A DNA stretch of 64,000 nucleotides from NCBI RefSeq assembly GCF_016827605.1, contig NZ_JAEPJQ010000005.1, positions 62,001-126,000 on the forward strand, given 5' to 3'. The notes under the pieces were generated by a model. That model worked only from the letters and a program-made list of their open reading frames with translations. It had not been told where the DNA came from and made no database searches. This DNA comes from Hyunsoonleella ulvae (GTDB lineage Bacteria > Bacteroidota > Bacteroidia > Flavobacteriales > Flavobacteriaceae). Of this stretch, positions 1 to 11,500 are shown piece after piece. Made by a program: the position numbers and the translations under genes. Within the stretch, counting starts at the first letter, position 1. Every line of letters begins with the position of its first letter.

Positions 1-1
1 T

Positions 2-3000
2 AATATTCGAAAAAGCAGATATTCAAAAATAATAGCTAGCTATTTAGCTATTCAATTGATATTTACAACCATTCAGCCTTCAAATTTGTTTGCGCTTACT
101 GGTGGTCCATCCCAACCAGAGTTTAATTCCTTTACACCAATAGGAACATCGGATATGGTTGATTTATCTTCAGGAGATTTTAATTACAATATTCCCATTA
201 TGGATGTGGGAGGCTATCCTCTAAACTTAGCTTATAACTCTGGTATTACTATGGATCAAGAAGCTTCTTGGGTTGGTTTAGGTTGGAATTTAAATGTAGG
301 TCAAATAGCTAGAAACGTCCGTGGCATACCAGATGATTTTAAAGGGGATGAAATTAGGTATGAAAATGACATGCGAGAAAATGTTACCGTAGGGGTCAAT
401 TTCAATATTCAACCGGGTTTTTTTGGAAAAGATGCACCTCTAGATATAGGCCTAGGTTTAGGTGTTCAGTATAATAATTATGAAGGTATTTCTTGGAAGC
501 CCTCTTATGGACTAACATATTCAATTAGTGAGAATGTACAATTAGGTGTTAATGTTTCTTCATCTACAGCTGAAGGGCCTACTGTTAGTCCTAATATTTC
601 TATATCCAAAAAGGGAGAGCAATTAGAAGACATGACTGTTTCTACAGCCAGTGGGAACTTAGGTGTTAGTTTTAATTCAAGAAAAGGTTTAGAAAATATG
701 AGTATCTCCGCATCAGGAAGGGTCAATGAAATGCTTAACGCTAGTTCAAATGCTACAACTGGCGAGTTAGAATATGATGTAGGTGAAACTCTACGTAGCG
801 GAAATACAGGAGGGTATATTTCTTTTAATGATCAAAGTTACACACCCACAAAAAGAGCTGGATTAGAAAATAAAAATTTCTCCTTTAGTGGTGGTGCTGG
901 TGTTACTGTATTCGGAGTAGATGTTCAAGCTAGAATTACAGGTTATGGTTCTTATCAAGATATAAGAAACTCAGAAAAAGACAAATATGTCCCAACTTTT
1001 GGTTACGAACATACAGAAGCTAATGAAGGATTAAATGGAATTTTAGATTTTAACAGAGAAAAAGAAAAAGCTTATACACATAATACCACTGTATTGCCTA
1101 TTACAAATTATACTTATGATATTTATGCAATTCAGGGACAAGGAGCTGGGGGCCAATTTAGACCTTTTAGAAGCCAAACAAGTTATGTTTACGATCAAAA
1201 AATTACTGATTATGGAATGGGAGGCAGCTTTGGTATAGAAGCAGATGTTGGTAATTTAGTACATACTGGTTTTGATATTAAAGTATCACCTTCAACTAGT
1301 TATACTAGCAAGTGGGAAGATAAGAACTTTGCCTTACCAAGATTTATTGAAACGGAAAATGACAAGAATGACATTGTTTACGAACCAGTTTATTTTCAAA
1401 CTATTGCAGAATTAGGTTTAGATACAGAACCTGAGATATACAATTCTAAACTATATAAAAACAAGCCTATAAAAATAGGTCTTGGCGGCTCTAGATATAA
1501 CCGCAAAGCATTAGCAGAATTTAGTGTAAAAACTATCAACGATGGTAGTAATGGGACTATAGCAGGTACTGCTAACTACGAAAAACACGATATAAATTCA
1601 ACAATAAAGCGAACAATTCGTAAAAGCAGAAACCAATCGATACATAAAGTCACTAATGCTGAGGCTGAGTATGATAATTTAATTGTAAACAGAGCAAATG
1701 AATTTGATAACCCCCACCACACTGCTGGAATAAAAGTGCTTAAACCTGATGGTAGTACTTATGTATTTGGTAATACAGCCTACAATACTAAAAAAGTTGA
1801 AGCTACTTTTGATATGTCTGGAGTTGGTAATGAAAGTATTGATTGCGCTACAGGTATTATAAGTAATGTTGGAGCTAATACACCTCAAAATGATGGAGGC
1901 GATCCTAGAAGAATAAATGATAATTTAAATAGTGATGCGTTTTTAAATAGAATAACAACGCCTGAGTATGTGCATACCTATTTATTAAGCAGTGTATTAT
2001 CTAGTGATTATGAAGATATTGATGGTAATGGGCCATCGCTTAATGATTTGGGAGCATACACTACTTTTTCCTATAAGACAGCTGATGACAATTATAAATG
2101 GAGAATACCTTATGATGTAAATGAGGCCTCATATAATGAAGGCCTAAAGTCTAAAAATAATGACCAAAAAGGAAATTATTTGTATGGAGAAAAAGAGTTA
2201 GTATACATTGATAAAATTGAAACTAAGACACACGTAGCTGTTTTTAGATTAAAAAACAGAGAAGATGGTAGAGGAGCAAGAGGAGAAACCGCTAATGTAT
2301 CTGAGCCAGGGTATCAACGTGCGATAGACAAAATATATTTATTATCAAGACCAGAGTTTGAGCCTTATAGAGATCAAATAAACAACATAAATGATGATAA
2401 TGCCCCTGTCTATGAAGACTTAGAAAAAATAGCTATTAAGGTGGCTCATTTTGATTATAGTTACATCCTTTGCCCTGGAGTGCCTAATAACCTTAACGGA
2501 GGAGGAAAGCTTACTCTAGAGAAAGTTTATTTTACTTATAGAGGCTCTAATATGGGCATGTACACACCTTACAAATTTAACTATGAAAAAGATTTTGATG
2601 GAGACGCTATTATTGATAATAATGAACCCTATAACTTAAAGGGGTATGACGTATGGGGAAATTATAAAACCAATAGCCCTTCTGCAGGCTGTGAAGCTAA
2701 TGCTCCTATTACTGCTGCAGAGTTCCCCTATACAGATCAAACTAAAGCACTTGCAGATAAAAATGCTAAGCAATGGACATTAACATCAATTGACTTACCA
2801 TCAGGAGGTAAATTAGAAATTGAGACAGAAGCTGACGATTACCAATACGTTCAAAACAAAAAAGTAATGCAAATGTTTAATGTTACTGGTGCTGGAGATA
2901 CAAATAATCCGTCTGACGCACAATTAAACAATACAGTATTATATAATGGAGCAAATCATGCTGAATATATATATGTAAAATTAAGTGATGAGTCAATAGA

Positions 3001-6000
3001 AAACATAACAGATCAAGATTTACTAGATAATTATATAGGAGATCAGATAGGCGAAGCTATTCAATTTAGAATGTTACTAAATATGACCAATAAAGGATGG
3101 CAGTATGATTATGTAACTGGATATTTTGAGTTTGATAATAGCTTGGATTTTAAGGTTATAAAACCAGATAGTGGAGGCACCTTTGCTGCTTTGCCAGTAA
3201 AAAAAATAAAAAAAGAAGGTGGTTTTATAAACAGTAACGCACTTGTTAACCCAATATCTAAAGCTGGGTGGTATTTTGGAAGAACTTATCTAAATAGAGA
3301 AGTTTATAGTTTAGGAGGGGCATCAACAAATACTAAATTTATTGATATAGTTGGTGATTTAGTTTCAAGTCTTGGATCTGTTTTTGAAATATTTCCTGGT
3401 CCAAATGGTAGACTACAAGATAAAGGTTGTGCTCGATTATTTAACCCAGAAAAATCATGGGTACGCTTGTTAAACCCAACTAAGCGAAAGTTAGGAGGAG
3501 GTCTAAGAGTTACAAAAATACAAATGTATGATAATTGGGGAGCAATGACAGATAATCCAACAGATGTACTTTATAACCAGTTTTATGGGCAAGAATATAA
3601 TTATAATAACGAAGATGGAAACACAAGTGGTGTAGCAACTTTTGAACCTACATCTAGTAAGGAAAATCCATTTATAGAGCCTGTATTTGACGAACAAAAT
3701 AACAATCTTAGAGATAAGATAACCGCACCTAAAGAATCTAATTATACAGAAAAACCAATTGGGGAATCCTTTTTTCCATTACCAACTGTAACTTATGGGC
3801 GCGTAGAAGTAAAAAACCTTAAAAGGGTAAAAACAGTAGACGATACAGATATTATTTTAAAAAAACATGCTACAGGTAAAGTAGTAAATGAGTTTTATAC
3901 CTCTTTTGATTTTCCAACAATTACAGACTACACAGATATAAATCCTAAATACCCAGACAATGCTTCTAAGTTGTCTAGTATTTTTAATATTTATGTTAGA
4001 AATCATTATACATTATCTCAAGGGTTTGTTGTTGAAACTAACGACATGAATGGGAAACTAAAAAGACAACGCGTATATGCTGAAGATCAAAACTCTGCAA
4101 TTTCTGGAGTAGATTATAACTATAGTGTGAATGAAGATGGTACGCTTAACAATGTATTACCTACCATTAACAATAAGGGTATTGTTGACAATACACATTT
4201 ATTAGGAGTACACTATGATGTAGTTAACGATTTTAGAGAAAATTACAGCAAATCAGAAACCTTTGGTGTAAATACTAATTTCACTGCATTTCTGGTGGGT
4301 ATTTTCCCTGGTTTTGTGGTACTCCCAGTACCACAGTATGCTTTTCATGAAGATATTTTACGTACTGCTGTTACTACAAAAGTAATACACAAAACAGGTA
4401 TTTTAAAAGAAAAAATAGCTTACGATTTAGGTGCTAGTGTATCTACAGAGAATATTGCTTGGGATGCAAAAACAGGAAATGTACTACTTACCAAAACTAT
4501 TAATGAGTATGATAATTCATACTACAATTTTACATATCCGGCCTATTGGTATTATAAAGGTATGGATTTAGCATCAACAAATTTGGGGCTTGAAGGGTTT
4601 TTGTTATCTACTGAAAAAACCGACGGTAGCTTTAATATTAGATCATTAACATCTGCCACAAACCTTACCAGTAATTTACCCTTATATCCGGGTGATATGT
4701 TATACACCTTATACGAGGAAGCGTTAGAAGAAAATGAAAAGAAGCATGAATTATTATGGGTAGCAGAAGTTACAGACGATGAAGTAAAATTTATGGATAA
4801 AGACGGTAATCTAATTAATCATGAATGCTCACCTTTTACTAAAAACGGACAGGTATACTTTAAAGTTGTACGATCTGGTTACAAAAACCAACAAATGGCA
4901 TCTATGTCATCTGTAACTAGTCAAATAAATCCTATAGATATTGATAATGATGCACACCTACCTAGTGGAGAGTATAATAATTTATCAGATACTTCTTTTA
5001 ATACTAACGAAACTATAAACTCTAACATTATTAATAGTAGTGCTGTTAGGTACAATGAGTATTGGAAACCTCAAGATCAGTTTGGTTTACCACGACTATC
5101 AACAGCTGTTGATGGCCAATTTAATGAGGCTATTAATAATGTTGTTAATAACAGTCCAAACGTAGAAGCTACTGCCTATGGTTTTAACCCTTATATATAC
5201 AATGTAAGAGGAGAATGGCGTGCTATAGAATCTTATGCGTATTTAACCAATAGAAATTCTAATATCGTAAATGCTGGTAATGATCCTAATTTAAAAGATG
5301 ATGGCTATTTTACTGCTTTTGAACCATTTTATAAACTTAATGGCACCAATTGGGAAGTTAATAATACTAATTGGACAACTGCGAGTACTGTAACACAATA
5401 TAGCCCCTATGGTGCAGAGCTTGAAAATAAAGATGCACTAAATAGATACTCTTCTGCCATATACGGTTACGGCTATACTTTGCCAACAGCAGTAGCATCA
5501 AATAACAAATATAGTGAGATTGCTTTTGATGGTTTTGAAGATGGTAACAATAATGCCCCTTTAAACGAAACCTCTGCACTTGTAGATGACGTAAATTTTG
5601 TAACAGGAGAAATAACATATTTTAATAGAGATCACTTTAGCTTTAATACACTAACTGAAGATACTACTGGAAATGGAGAGGTAAGTGCTGAAGAATCGCA
5701 TACTGGCACCCAGAGCTATAAAGTAACAGGAGATCAGGTAAAGGTAACTAGAGACCTTACTGAATTAGAGCATGAATTTAATCCACCTTTATGTCTAGAA
5801 GAAGGCGAATTGCCTCAAATAAAATATTTAGATACAGATCTTAGTCTAATAGTAGATCCTAATCAGGTGGATGATCATGATTCATCTTATGCGGATATCC
5901 TTGATAGTAATGGTCAGGTCATTGGGAATAGTAGTTACATGGGAGGGAATGCAATAAGACAGTTTGAAATACAAATTAGTGCTGATGCAATAGAAGATTT

Positions 6001-6484
6001 AGCTACCATGGATAGAACTTTTCTATTCGTAAATATTAAGAACGAACTTGATTTCCCAATTTGTGGTCAAGATAATCCTCAAGATCCTCAAAATCCACAA
6101 AATGGCTTTACAAATGCTCTATCGACAGTGGTTGAGTTAGAAGATCTAAACAATCCAAATAATGACTCAAGTGTTATAAATGTATTAGAGTGTGATATAT
6201 TTAGTTCCGAAACTAATGATTTTATTAGAGAAAATAATACAAGCCAGCTAATAGAACTTACATTCCCAGATACACCTATTGACAATGAAGACCTTTTAAT
6301 GAAAATAAACTTGAAATTAACTATCGACTACTTGTTGGAAGTGGAAACTTACGATGCCCCTGTTGGATTAGAATTTGATTCAATCGTAGAGTTTCGCTTT
6401 TTAGATGAATATGGTAGAGTACAATCTAACTTACCTTTTAATGATACCCGTTTTACAGTAGATCTAGATGGAGTTACCCCATAA
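2..6484 (+). CDS. Very large secreted RHS-associated protein, 5' end off the window
   Basis: The reading frame is open to the left edge with no ATG, GTG or TTG before base 56, and the residues encoded upstream (basic start, then IASYLAIQLIFTTIQPSNLFA) look like a signal peptide. The true start is therefore probably just outside the window and the TTG at 56 is not the start. About 2160 residues are visible. Near the N-terminus is the block FTPIGTSDMVDLSSGDFNYN followed by a GLGWNLNVGQIAR segment, the type of opening seen in SpvB/TcB/RHS-like secreted proteins of Bacteroidota. The rest is beta-rich, Asn/Thr-rich and repetitive in style without clear YD repeats. No C-terminal type IX sorting domain is evident. 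It is followed 32 bases later by the other RHS-locus genes, so it probably acts with the giant RHS protein at 8524, perhaps as a shell or partner; that role is inference. Confidence 0.75.
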   Translation, partial: NIRKSRYSKIIASYLAIQLIFTTIQPSNLFALTGGPSQPEFNSFTPIGTSDMVDLSSGDFNYNIPIMDVGGYPLNLAYNSGITMDQEASWVGLGWNLNVGQIARNVRGIPDDFKGDEIRYENDMRENVTVGVNFNIQPGFFGKDAPLDIGLGLGVQYNNYEGISWKPSYGLTYSISENVQLGVNVSSSTAEGPTVSPNISISKKGEQLEDMTVSTASGNLGVSFNSRKGLENMSISASGRVNEMLNASSNATTGELEYDVGETLRSGNTGGYISFNDQSYTPTKRAGLENKNFSFSGGAGVTVFGVDVQARITGYGSYQDIRNSEKDKYVPTFGYEHTEANEGLNGILDFNREKEKAYTHNTTVLPITNYTYDIYAIQGQGAGGQFRPFRSQTSYVYDQKITDYGMGGSFGIEADVGNLVHTGFDIKVSPSTSYTSKWEDKNFALPRFIETENDKNDIVYEPVYFQTIAELGLDTEPEIYNSKLYKNKPIKIGLGGSRYNRKALAEFSVKTINDGSNGTIAGTANYEKHDINSTIKRTIRKSRNQSIHKVTNAEAEYDNLIVNRANEFDNPHHTAGIKVLKPDGSTYVFGNTAYNTKKVEATFDMSGVGNESIDCATGIISNVGANTPQNDGGDPRRINDNLNSDAFLNRITTPEYVHTYLLSSVLSSDYEDIDGNGPSLNDLGAYTTFSYKTADDNYKWRIPYDVNEASYNEGLKSKNNDQKGNYLYGEKELVYIDKIETKTHVAVFRLKNREDGRGARGETANVSEPGYQRAIDKIYLLSRPEFEPYRDQINNINDDNAPVYEDLEKIAIKVAHFDYSYILCPGVPNNLNGGGKLTLEKVYFTYRGSNMGMYTPYKFNYEKDFDGDAIIDNNEPYNLKGYDVWGNYKTNSPSAGCEANAPITAAEFPYTDQTKALADKNAKQWTLTSIDLPSGGKLEIETEADDYQYVQNKKVMQMFNVTGAGDTNNPSDAQLNNTVLYNGANHAEYIYVKLSDESIENITDQDLLDNYIGDQIGEAIQFRMLLNMTNKGWQYDYVTGYFEFDNSLDFKVIKPDSGGTFAALPVKKIKKEGGFINSNALVNPISKAGWYFGRTYLNREVYSLGGASTNTKFIDIVGDLVSSLGSVFEIFPGPNGRLQDKGCARLFNPEKSWVRLLNPTKRKLGGGLRVTKIQMYDNWGAMTDNPTDVLYNQFYGQEYNYNNEDGNTSGVATFEPTSSKENPFIEPVFDEQNNNLRDKITAPKESNYTEKPIGESFFPLPTVTYGRVEVKNLKRVKTVDDTDIILKKHATGKVVNEFYTSFDFPTITDYTDINPKYPDNASKLSSIFNIYVRNHYTLSQGFVVETNDMNGKLKRQRVYAEDQNSAISGVDYNYSVNEDGTLNNVLPTINNKGIVDNTHLLGVHYDVVNDFRENYSKSETFGVNTNFTAFLVGIFPGFVVLPVPQYAFHEDILRTAVTTKVIHKTGILKEKIAYDLGASVSTENIAWDAKTGNVLLTKTINEYDNSYYNFTYPAYWYYKGMDLASTNLGLEGFLLSTEKTDGSFNIRSLTSATNLTSNLPLYPGDMLYTLYEEALEENEKKHELLWVAEVTDDEVKFMDKDGNLINHECSPFTKNGQVYFKVVRSGYKNQQMASMSSVTSQINPIDIDNDAHLPSGEYNNLSDTSFNTNETINSNIINSSAVRYNEYWKPQDQFGLPRLSTAVDGQFNEAINNVVNNSPNVEATAYGFNPYIYNVRGEWRAIESYAYLTNRNSNIVNAGNDPNLKDDGYFTAFEPFYKLNGTNWEVNNTNWTTASTVTQYSPYGAELENKDALNRYSSAIYGYGYTLPTAVASNNKYSEIAFDGFEDGNNNAPLNETSALVDDVNFVTGEITYFNRDHFSFNTLTEDTTGNGEVSAEESHTGTQSYKVTGDQVKVTRDLTELEHEFNPPLCLEEGELPQIKYLDTDLSLIVDPNQVDDHDSSYADILDSNGQVIGNSSYMGGNAIRQFEIQISADAIEDLATMDRTFLFVNIKNELDFPICGQDNPQDPQNPQNGFTNALSTVVELEDLNNPNNDSSVINVLECDIFSSETNDFIRENNTSQLIELTFPDTPIDNEDLLMKINLKLTIDYLLEVETYDAPVGLEFDSIVEFRFLDEYGRVQSNLPFNDTRFTVDLDGVTP

Positions 6485-6516
6485 TTGTAATAATTATAAG
6501 TTAATCAACACATAAG

Positions 6517-7788
6517 ATGAGCATGAAAATTTTACATAAAATATTAGTAGGAAGCCTTTGTTTGTTATTCAACTATTCTTTGTACTCTCAACAGTGCCAA
6601 AGTTTAATACCTAACTATCAAAACGACGAGACAAGCACTACAAATAGTTCTAATTTTGAATTAAGCATAGGATCACATGGTTACAATGAAACTAGTCAAC
6701 AAGATTTGTCAATAAGTTTAGCTGGATCAGGATGGTTACAACTTAATACATCTAGCAATTATGCCAACATCATTAGTACTCCATGGAATGGAAACATTAA
6801 GATTATCAGTAATTCAGGGATATATAAAGGGCAAGATCGAGGTTACTTGATATCTCCTCATATCGTAGAAGACACTTACAAAAGCCCTCTTAATTTAGCT
6901 GGATCTGGCACTATGTTAGGAGCAAAAACAGGAGGTGGTATTCATAAAGAATTAAATTTTATAGAAGAAGGTTATTATTACCTTTTTTTCTCTCAATTAA
7001 ATGCTACTAAGGTTAATGAATTAGGAGCAGTAAGTTCTTCAAGGTGGGCAGTAACAATAAATGGAGTAACAAAAAGAAGTATATATATGCCAAATTCAAC
7101 CGATTTTATTGATAATACAGGAAATTGGAAAAGAGCATTCTTAAAATTTTATATACCTAGTGCTGGACCTTACGATATAAAATTTAAAGTAGAGAATATG
7201 AATTCACCTACTTCTGATGAACTTTATGTTGACAACTATTTGTTATTAGATAATATTGAGCTATATAGAGAAGGAGAATGTAACGCACCAGCTAGAGTAA
7301 CGCAGAGAGAAAGCAGTTCTTTTAAACCTGCTCCAGGAAATTATGTGTTAAGTGCATGGGTAAAAGAAGAGCACACTATACAACAAACCTCATATTCTAG
7401 CAATGTAGATATCTCTTTTAATAATGCTACAGATACTTTTCAGTTTTATCCTTCTGGTCACATTATTGATGGGTGGCAACGTATAGAAGGAATTTTTTCA
7501 ATTCCAAATGGTAGTACAGATATACATATCGTGTTAAATAATAACGTAAACCCTAATCCAGTTTATTTTGATGACATACGTATTCATAGAGCAGATGGTT
7601 CAATGAAGAGTTTTGTATACGACCCAATGACGCAACGCCTTATGGCAGAGTTAGACGAAAACAATTATGCAACACTTTATGAATATGACCAAGAAGGTGG
7701 TCTTGTACGTGTTAAAAAAGAAACAGAGAGAGGTATATATACTATACAAGAAACACGATCTGGAAACTCTAAATTGAATACGCCATGA
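6517..7788 (+). CDS. Secreted carbohydrate-binding-like protein with YD-type C-terminus
   Basis: The 423-residue product begins with a signal peptide ending near SLYSQQ. The middle looks like beta-sandwich carbohydrate-binding modules: the segment NYVLSAWVKEE... through GWQRIEGIFSIPNG... and VYFDDIRIHRADGS (about residues 275-365) is typical of CBM-like jelly rolls in Bacteroidota RHS loci. The last ~60 residues (YDPMTQRLMAELDENNYA, then LYEYDQEGGLVRVKKETERG) are of YD-repeat type, which ties the protein to the RHS protein two genes downstream. Its stop overlaps the next start by the four bases ATGA, indicating translational coupling. ATG at 6517 is followed by a second ATG at 6523, either of which could be used. 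The function is not known; a surface or assembly role for the RHS complex is inferred. Confidence 0.75.
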   Translation: MSMKILHKILVGSLCLLFNYSLYSQQCQSLIPNYQNDETSTTNSSNFELSIGSHGYNETSQQDLSISLAGSGWLQLNTSSNYANIISTPWNGNIKIISNSGIYKGQDRGYLISPHIVEDTYKSPLNLAGSGTMLGAKTGGGIHKELNFIEEGYYYLFFSQLNATKVNELGAVSSSRWAVTINGVTKRSIYMPNSTDFIDNTGNWKRAFLKFYIPSAGPYDIKFKVENMNSPTSDELYVDNYLLLDNIELYREGECNAPARVTQRESSSFKPAPGNYVLSAWVKEEHTIQQTSYSSNVDISFNNATDTFQFYPSGHIIDGWQRIEGIFSIPNGSTDIHIVLNNNVNPNPVYFDDIRIHRADGSMKSFVYDPMTQRLMAELDENNYATLYEYDQEGGLVRVKKETERGIYTIQETRSGNSKLNTP

Positions 7789-8516
7789 TACAAAAACTAA
7801 CATTTATATTATTTGCTATGTGTTGTTTAGCTACTCATACTAGCTTTTCACAACAAGAAGATTTAGATGTGCAAAGCTTGATTCAAAAAGTAAAACACTC
7901 CTACGAGGATGAGCATATGTATAGCTTAAATGTAACATATAAGTTGTATGAGAACTCTACGAGCACTACTCCAAAAGAATTTTTTACGGGTAAAATTATA
8001 AGAGATAATAATCAATATTACTCCAAAATAAACAATACAGAGTTTATTCAGTTTACCAATGCATATGTGAAGATTAATCATGATGAAAAAGCAATGCTAT
8101 ATATTAATGAGCCAGCTAAGGAGGTTGAGAGTATTACAGATTTTACAAAATATTTAGCACATTTTAATGAAGCAAATATTGCATTAGAGAATGGAATGTA
8201 TAAATGCGAAATTACTGCTAAACAAGTTACCTTTCTTCCATTTACTAAATTAGTACTATATGTAGATAAGAATAGTTTTAGATTAAAAAAACAAGTTGTA
8301 TATCTCGCGCAGCATTCCATATCAAAAGATAAAAATGGAAAAGATGTTGTCTCTAATCCTAGACTAGAGATTATGTTTACTAACTTCTCGAATAAAGGCA
8401 TCAACAATTCTCAAGATGTTTTCATACTAAATAATTATGTAAACATATCTCAGAATATAATAAATCCATCAAAAAAATTAGAAGCATACCAACTTATCAA
8501 TGCTTCAAAAAACTAG
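7785..8516 (+). CDS. Secreted LolA-like protein of the RHS locus
   Basis: This encodes 243 residues with a signal peptide (MIQKLTFILFAMCCLATHTS, then FSQQ). The body, with repeated strand patterns such as FFTGKIIRDNNQYYSKINN and KLVLYVDKNSFRLKKQVVYL, resembles the LolA/LolB-like half-barrel fold found in many Bacteroidota periplasmic proteins, though no diagnostic catalytic residue is seen. The start ATG overlaps the previous stop (ATGA at 7785-7788), and the giant RHS gene starts 7 bases after this stop or overlaps it if the upstream ATG at 8500 is used. The tight coupling suggests a dedicated periplasmic helper, for example binding a lipidated or hydrophobic partner during export. That role is inference. 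Confidence 0.7.
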   Translation: MIQKLTFILFAMCCLATHTSFSQQEDLDVQSLIQKVKHSYEDEHMYSLNVTYKLYENSTSTTPKEFFTGKIIRDNNQYYSKINNTEFIQFTNAYVKINHDEKAMLYINEPAKEVESITDFTKYLAHFNEANIALENGMYKCEITAKQVTFLPFTKLVLYVDKNSFRLKKQVVYLAQHSISKDKNGKDVVSNPRLEIMFTNFSNKGINNSQDVFILNNYVNISQNIINPSKKLEAYQLINASKN

Positions 8517-8523
8517 AGTTCAC

Positions 8524-11500
8524 ATGAAAATCACATCAATACTTACAACTTCCTCTATGTTTAGAAATTATATCTGTACGTTTCTTGTAGTACTGGCTGT
8601 AAAAAATATTAGCTATGGTCAAGATTATACTTATGAAGTATCAGGAACTTACAATTCTGCATCAATAGATGCTAATGTAGCATCGGGTACATTTCTATCA
8701 AGTCAAGAAGATGCGGAAATTGCGCTCCAAGACAAAGTATCTTTGGCTGATGTCTCATACGTAAAATTAGGAGTGGATCATGATACATCTTTTTCCTACT
8801 GGTACAAGTATACGATAACTTTAGAAATAACACCTATTTTGTCTGATGGTACTGATGGTACTGCTTATCTATTAAATGGAGATGATGCCTTGTCTGTAGA
8901 ATATAACCCTTCTGGGCCTAGCAACAATTATATTGATGTAACACAACACCAAATTCCAAATAGTAACGGCATTAAAATAAAAGTACTAAGTATTACAACT
9001 GAAAATTTGAGCGATACTTCGCAGCCTATAAATACGAGTACATCTCCAACAAATATATATCTAGAAACAGGGTTTCAATCAGAACGCTATTATTTTCAAT
9101 CAAATCAACCCACAAGCTTTACAAGTACTTTAGGTACTTATGTTGATGAAAATAATACAACTGTAAACTGTAACTGCCTAGGTTTAAGTTGGACAACTAT
9201 AGAGGGAGCAATTTCTTATGATCTGGAATGGACATGGGTTGATAATTATGGTAGCGATCCCGAAAATCCAACTCCATTGGATGCAACAGATATTAAGCTA
9301 TCAAATAGTAATTTTGAAAGAAACAGTACTAGAATAAATACCAGTAACTTAAGTTATCAAATACCTTTAATATATTCTCAAGGCTATATTGTATATCGCA
9401 TTAGGGCAGTTGGTAAATTTTTATCAGATCCTACAAAATACAATTATGGAGATTGGAGCTCTGGTATTACATCTAAAACCTATGTTAGTGAATGGAACGA
9501 TAAAACGTTAATAACATCTCATGAAAATAAAAAGAATTGGCAGTTTCAAGCAAGTTATGCTGAAGAAGGTAAGAAAAAAGAAGTAGTAAGTTATTTTGAT
9601 GGAACACTACGAAACAGGCAAACCGTAACTAAAATTAATAGTGACAATAATGCTATTGTGGGTGAGGTAATATATGATAATCAAGGACGTCCAGCAATAG
9701 AAGTATTACCAGTACCAGCTGGAGACAATAGGCTAGATTTTTATCCAGATTTTAATTTAAATATAGATAATGAATTATATACACATAATAATTTTGATTG
9801 GGACTCGGCTGATGCTTCACAATGTGAAATTGATAAAGATAAATTGGGTATGTCCACTCAAAATGGGGCTAGTAAATATTATGGTGTTTTAGATAATATA
9901 ACAAATACATTTCAAGACTACGTACCTGATGCTGAAAATTTCCCCTTTTCTCAAATAGAATATACGCCAGATAATACTGGAAGGATAAGAAGAAAAGGCG
10001 GTGTAGGTGCTGAACACCAATTAGGCTCTGGTCATGAAATGAAGTACTATTATAGTACACCTTCCCAGACCGAACTTACGAGGTTGTTTGGGAGTAATGT
10101 TGGTAATGTTTTACACTATAAAAAAAATATGGTTGTAGACCCTAACAACCAAGTAAGCATAAGCTATATAGATCCACAAGGTAGAACCATAGCTACAGCA
10201 TTAACAGGAGATAATCCACCTGCTCTAGAATCAATAACTAGTGAGAATCAGGCATCACAAGTCTTAGATGTTTTAAACAAGAAGAATGCATCCGATACAG
10301 ATACTGATCTTGATAATAATATAAAATATGCAACTTCCAGATTTGGTAACATACGTGATGGCCTACAAGTATCGAAACAAATAGCAGTTGCTTCAGATGC
10401 TTCTAGTTATGATATAGATTATCAAATTTTGAATGATACACCTTTTACCCCTCAATATTGTTCAACACACATTTACCCATTTGTATACAACCTTACTTTA
10501 AGTCTCAAAGATGATTGTGCTAATGAGTTATTACCATCTACAGTGAATAATATTATAGTAGGTACAGAAAGTCTAGATGGTACGGCTATACCTGTAAATA
10601 CACCATCTACAGTCCAAGACTTAAGTGAAGTGTTTCTAAATACAGGAACTTATACGTTGTATAAAAATCTAACTATTGATGAAAATGTTTTAAACAATTA
10701 TGCTAATGATTATATTTCTCAACTTAAAGATTCAAGTTCAAGTTGCTACATTAATCCAGATGGTTTTGCCCCTGAAGCAGAAATAGAAGGCTGTGATCTT
10801 ACCTGTGATGAGTGTAAAAATGATTTAGGATTACAAAATGAATATATTGAAGATGAATTGAGAAGCTACTACGGTAGTAAGAGTGATTTTGTAATAACAG
10901 GAAATAGTAGTACTGGGTATACTGTAGATACAATTCCTCAATCTGATGATGATAACAACGGAACGGAAGATATCAATCAAGAAGAAGTAGAGATTTTAAT
11001 AATAACTTTTAATCGAGAGTGGGAGTTACTTTATCAGGCATGTGAGCAGTTGGAAGGCTGTAGTGTAACCCCAGTGTTATCTTCCTGTTCTGTAAACACT
11101 GCATTGTTATTGCAAGATATGAGTCCTCTTGGACAATATGGAAGCATTCAAGACAGTGATGACACAGACGATATACTTACCATTAATGACCCATTAAGCA
11201 TATTTAATGAAGCAAACCAGTTAATTATAAATGGGGTTTCTGGTGGAACACACTGGAGATCTCCTGATGCTTATTTTGATTCTTATGGAAATGTAGCAAA
11301 AATAGAAGTTATTCAAAATGCAGATGGAAGCTATATTCCACAAATACAACCAGATGTTACAGTACGTACTGTAAATAATGAGGATGGTACTTTAAAATAT
11401 TTATGGGTACAACCTCAAGATCTCTTATATGTAGAAGACTTTTTATCCTATTGGGAAGACTCTTGGGCAGAATCGCTTATAGAATACCATCCAGAAAATT

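Noticed and set aside
56-58. TTG as the start of the first RHS-locus gene
   Set aside because: It would remove most of a signal peptide encoded by the frame that stays open to the left edge.
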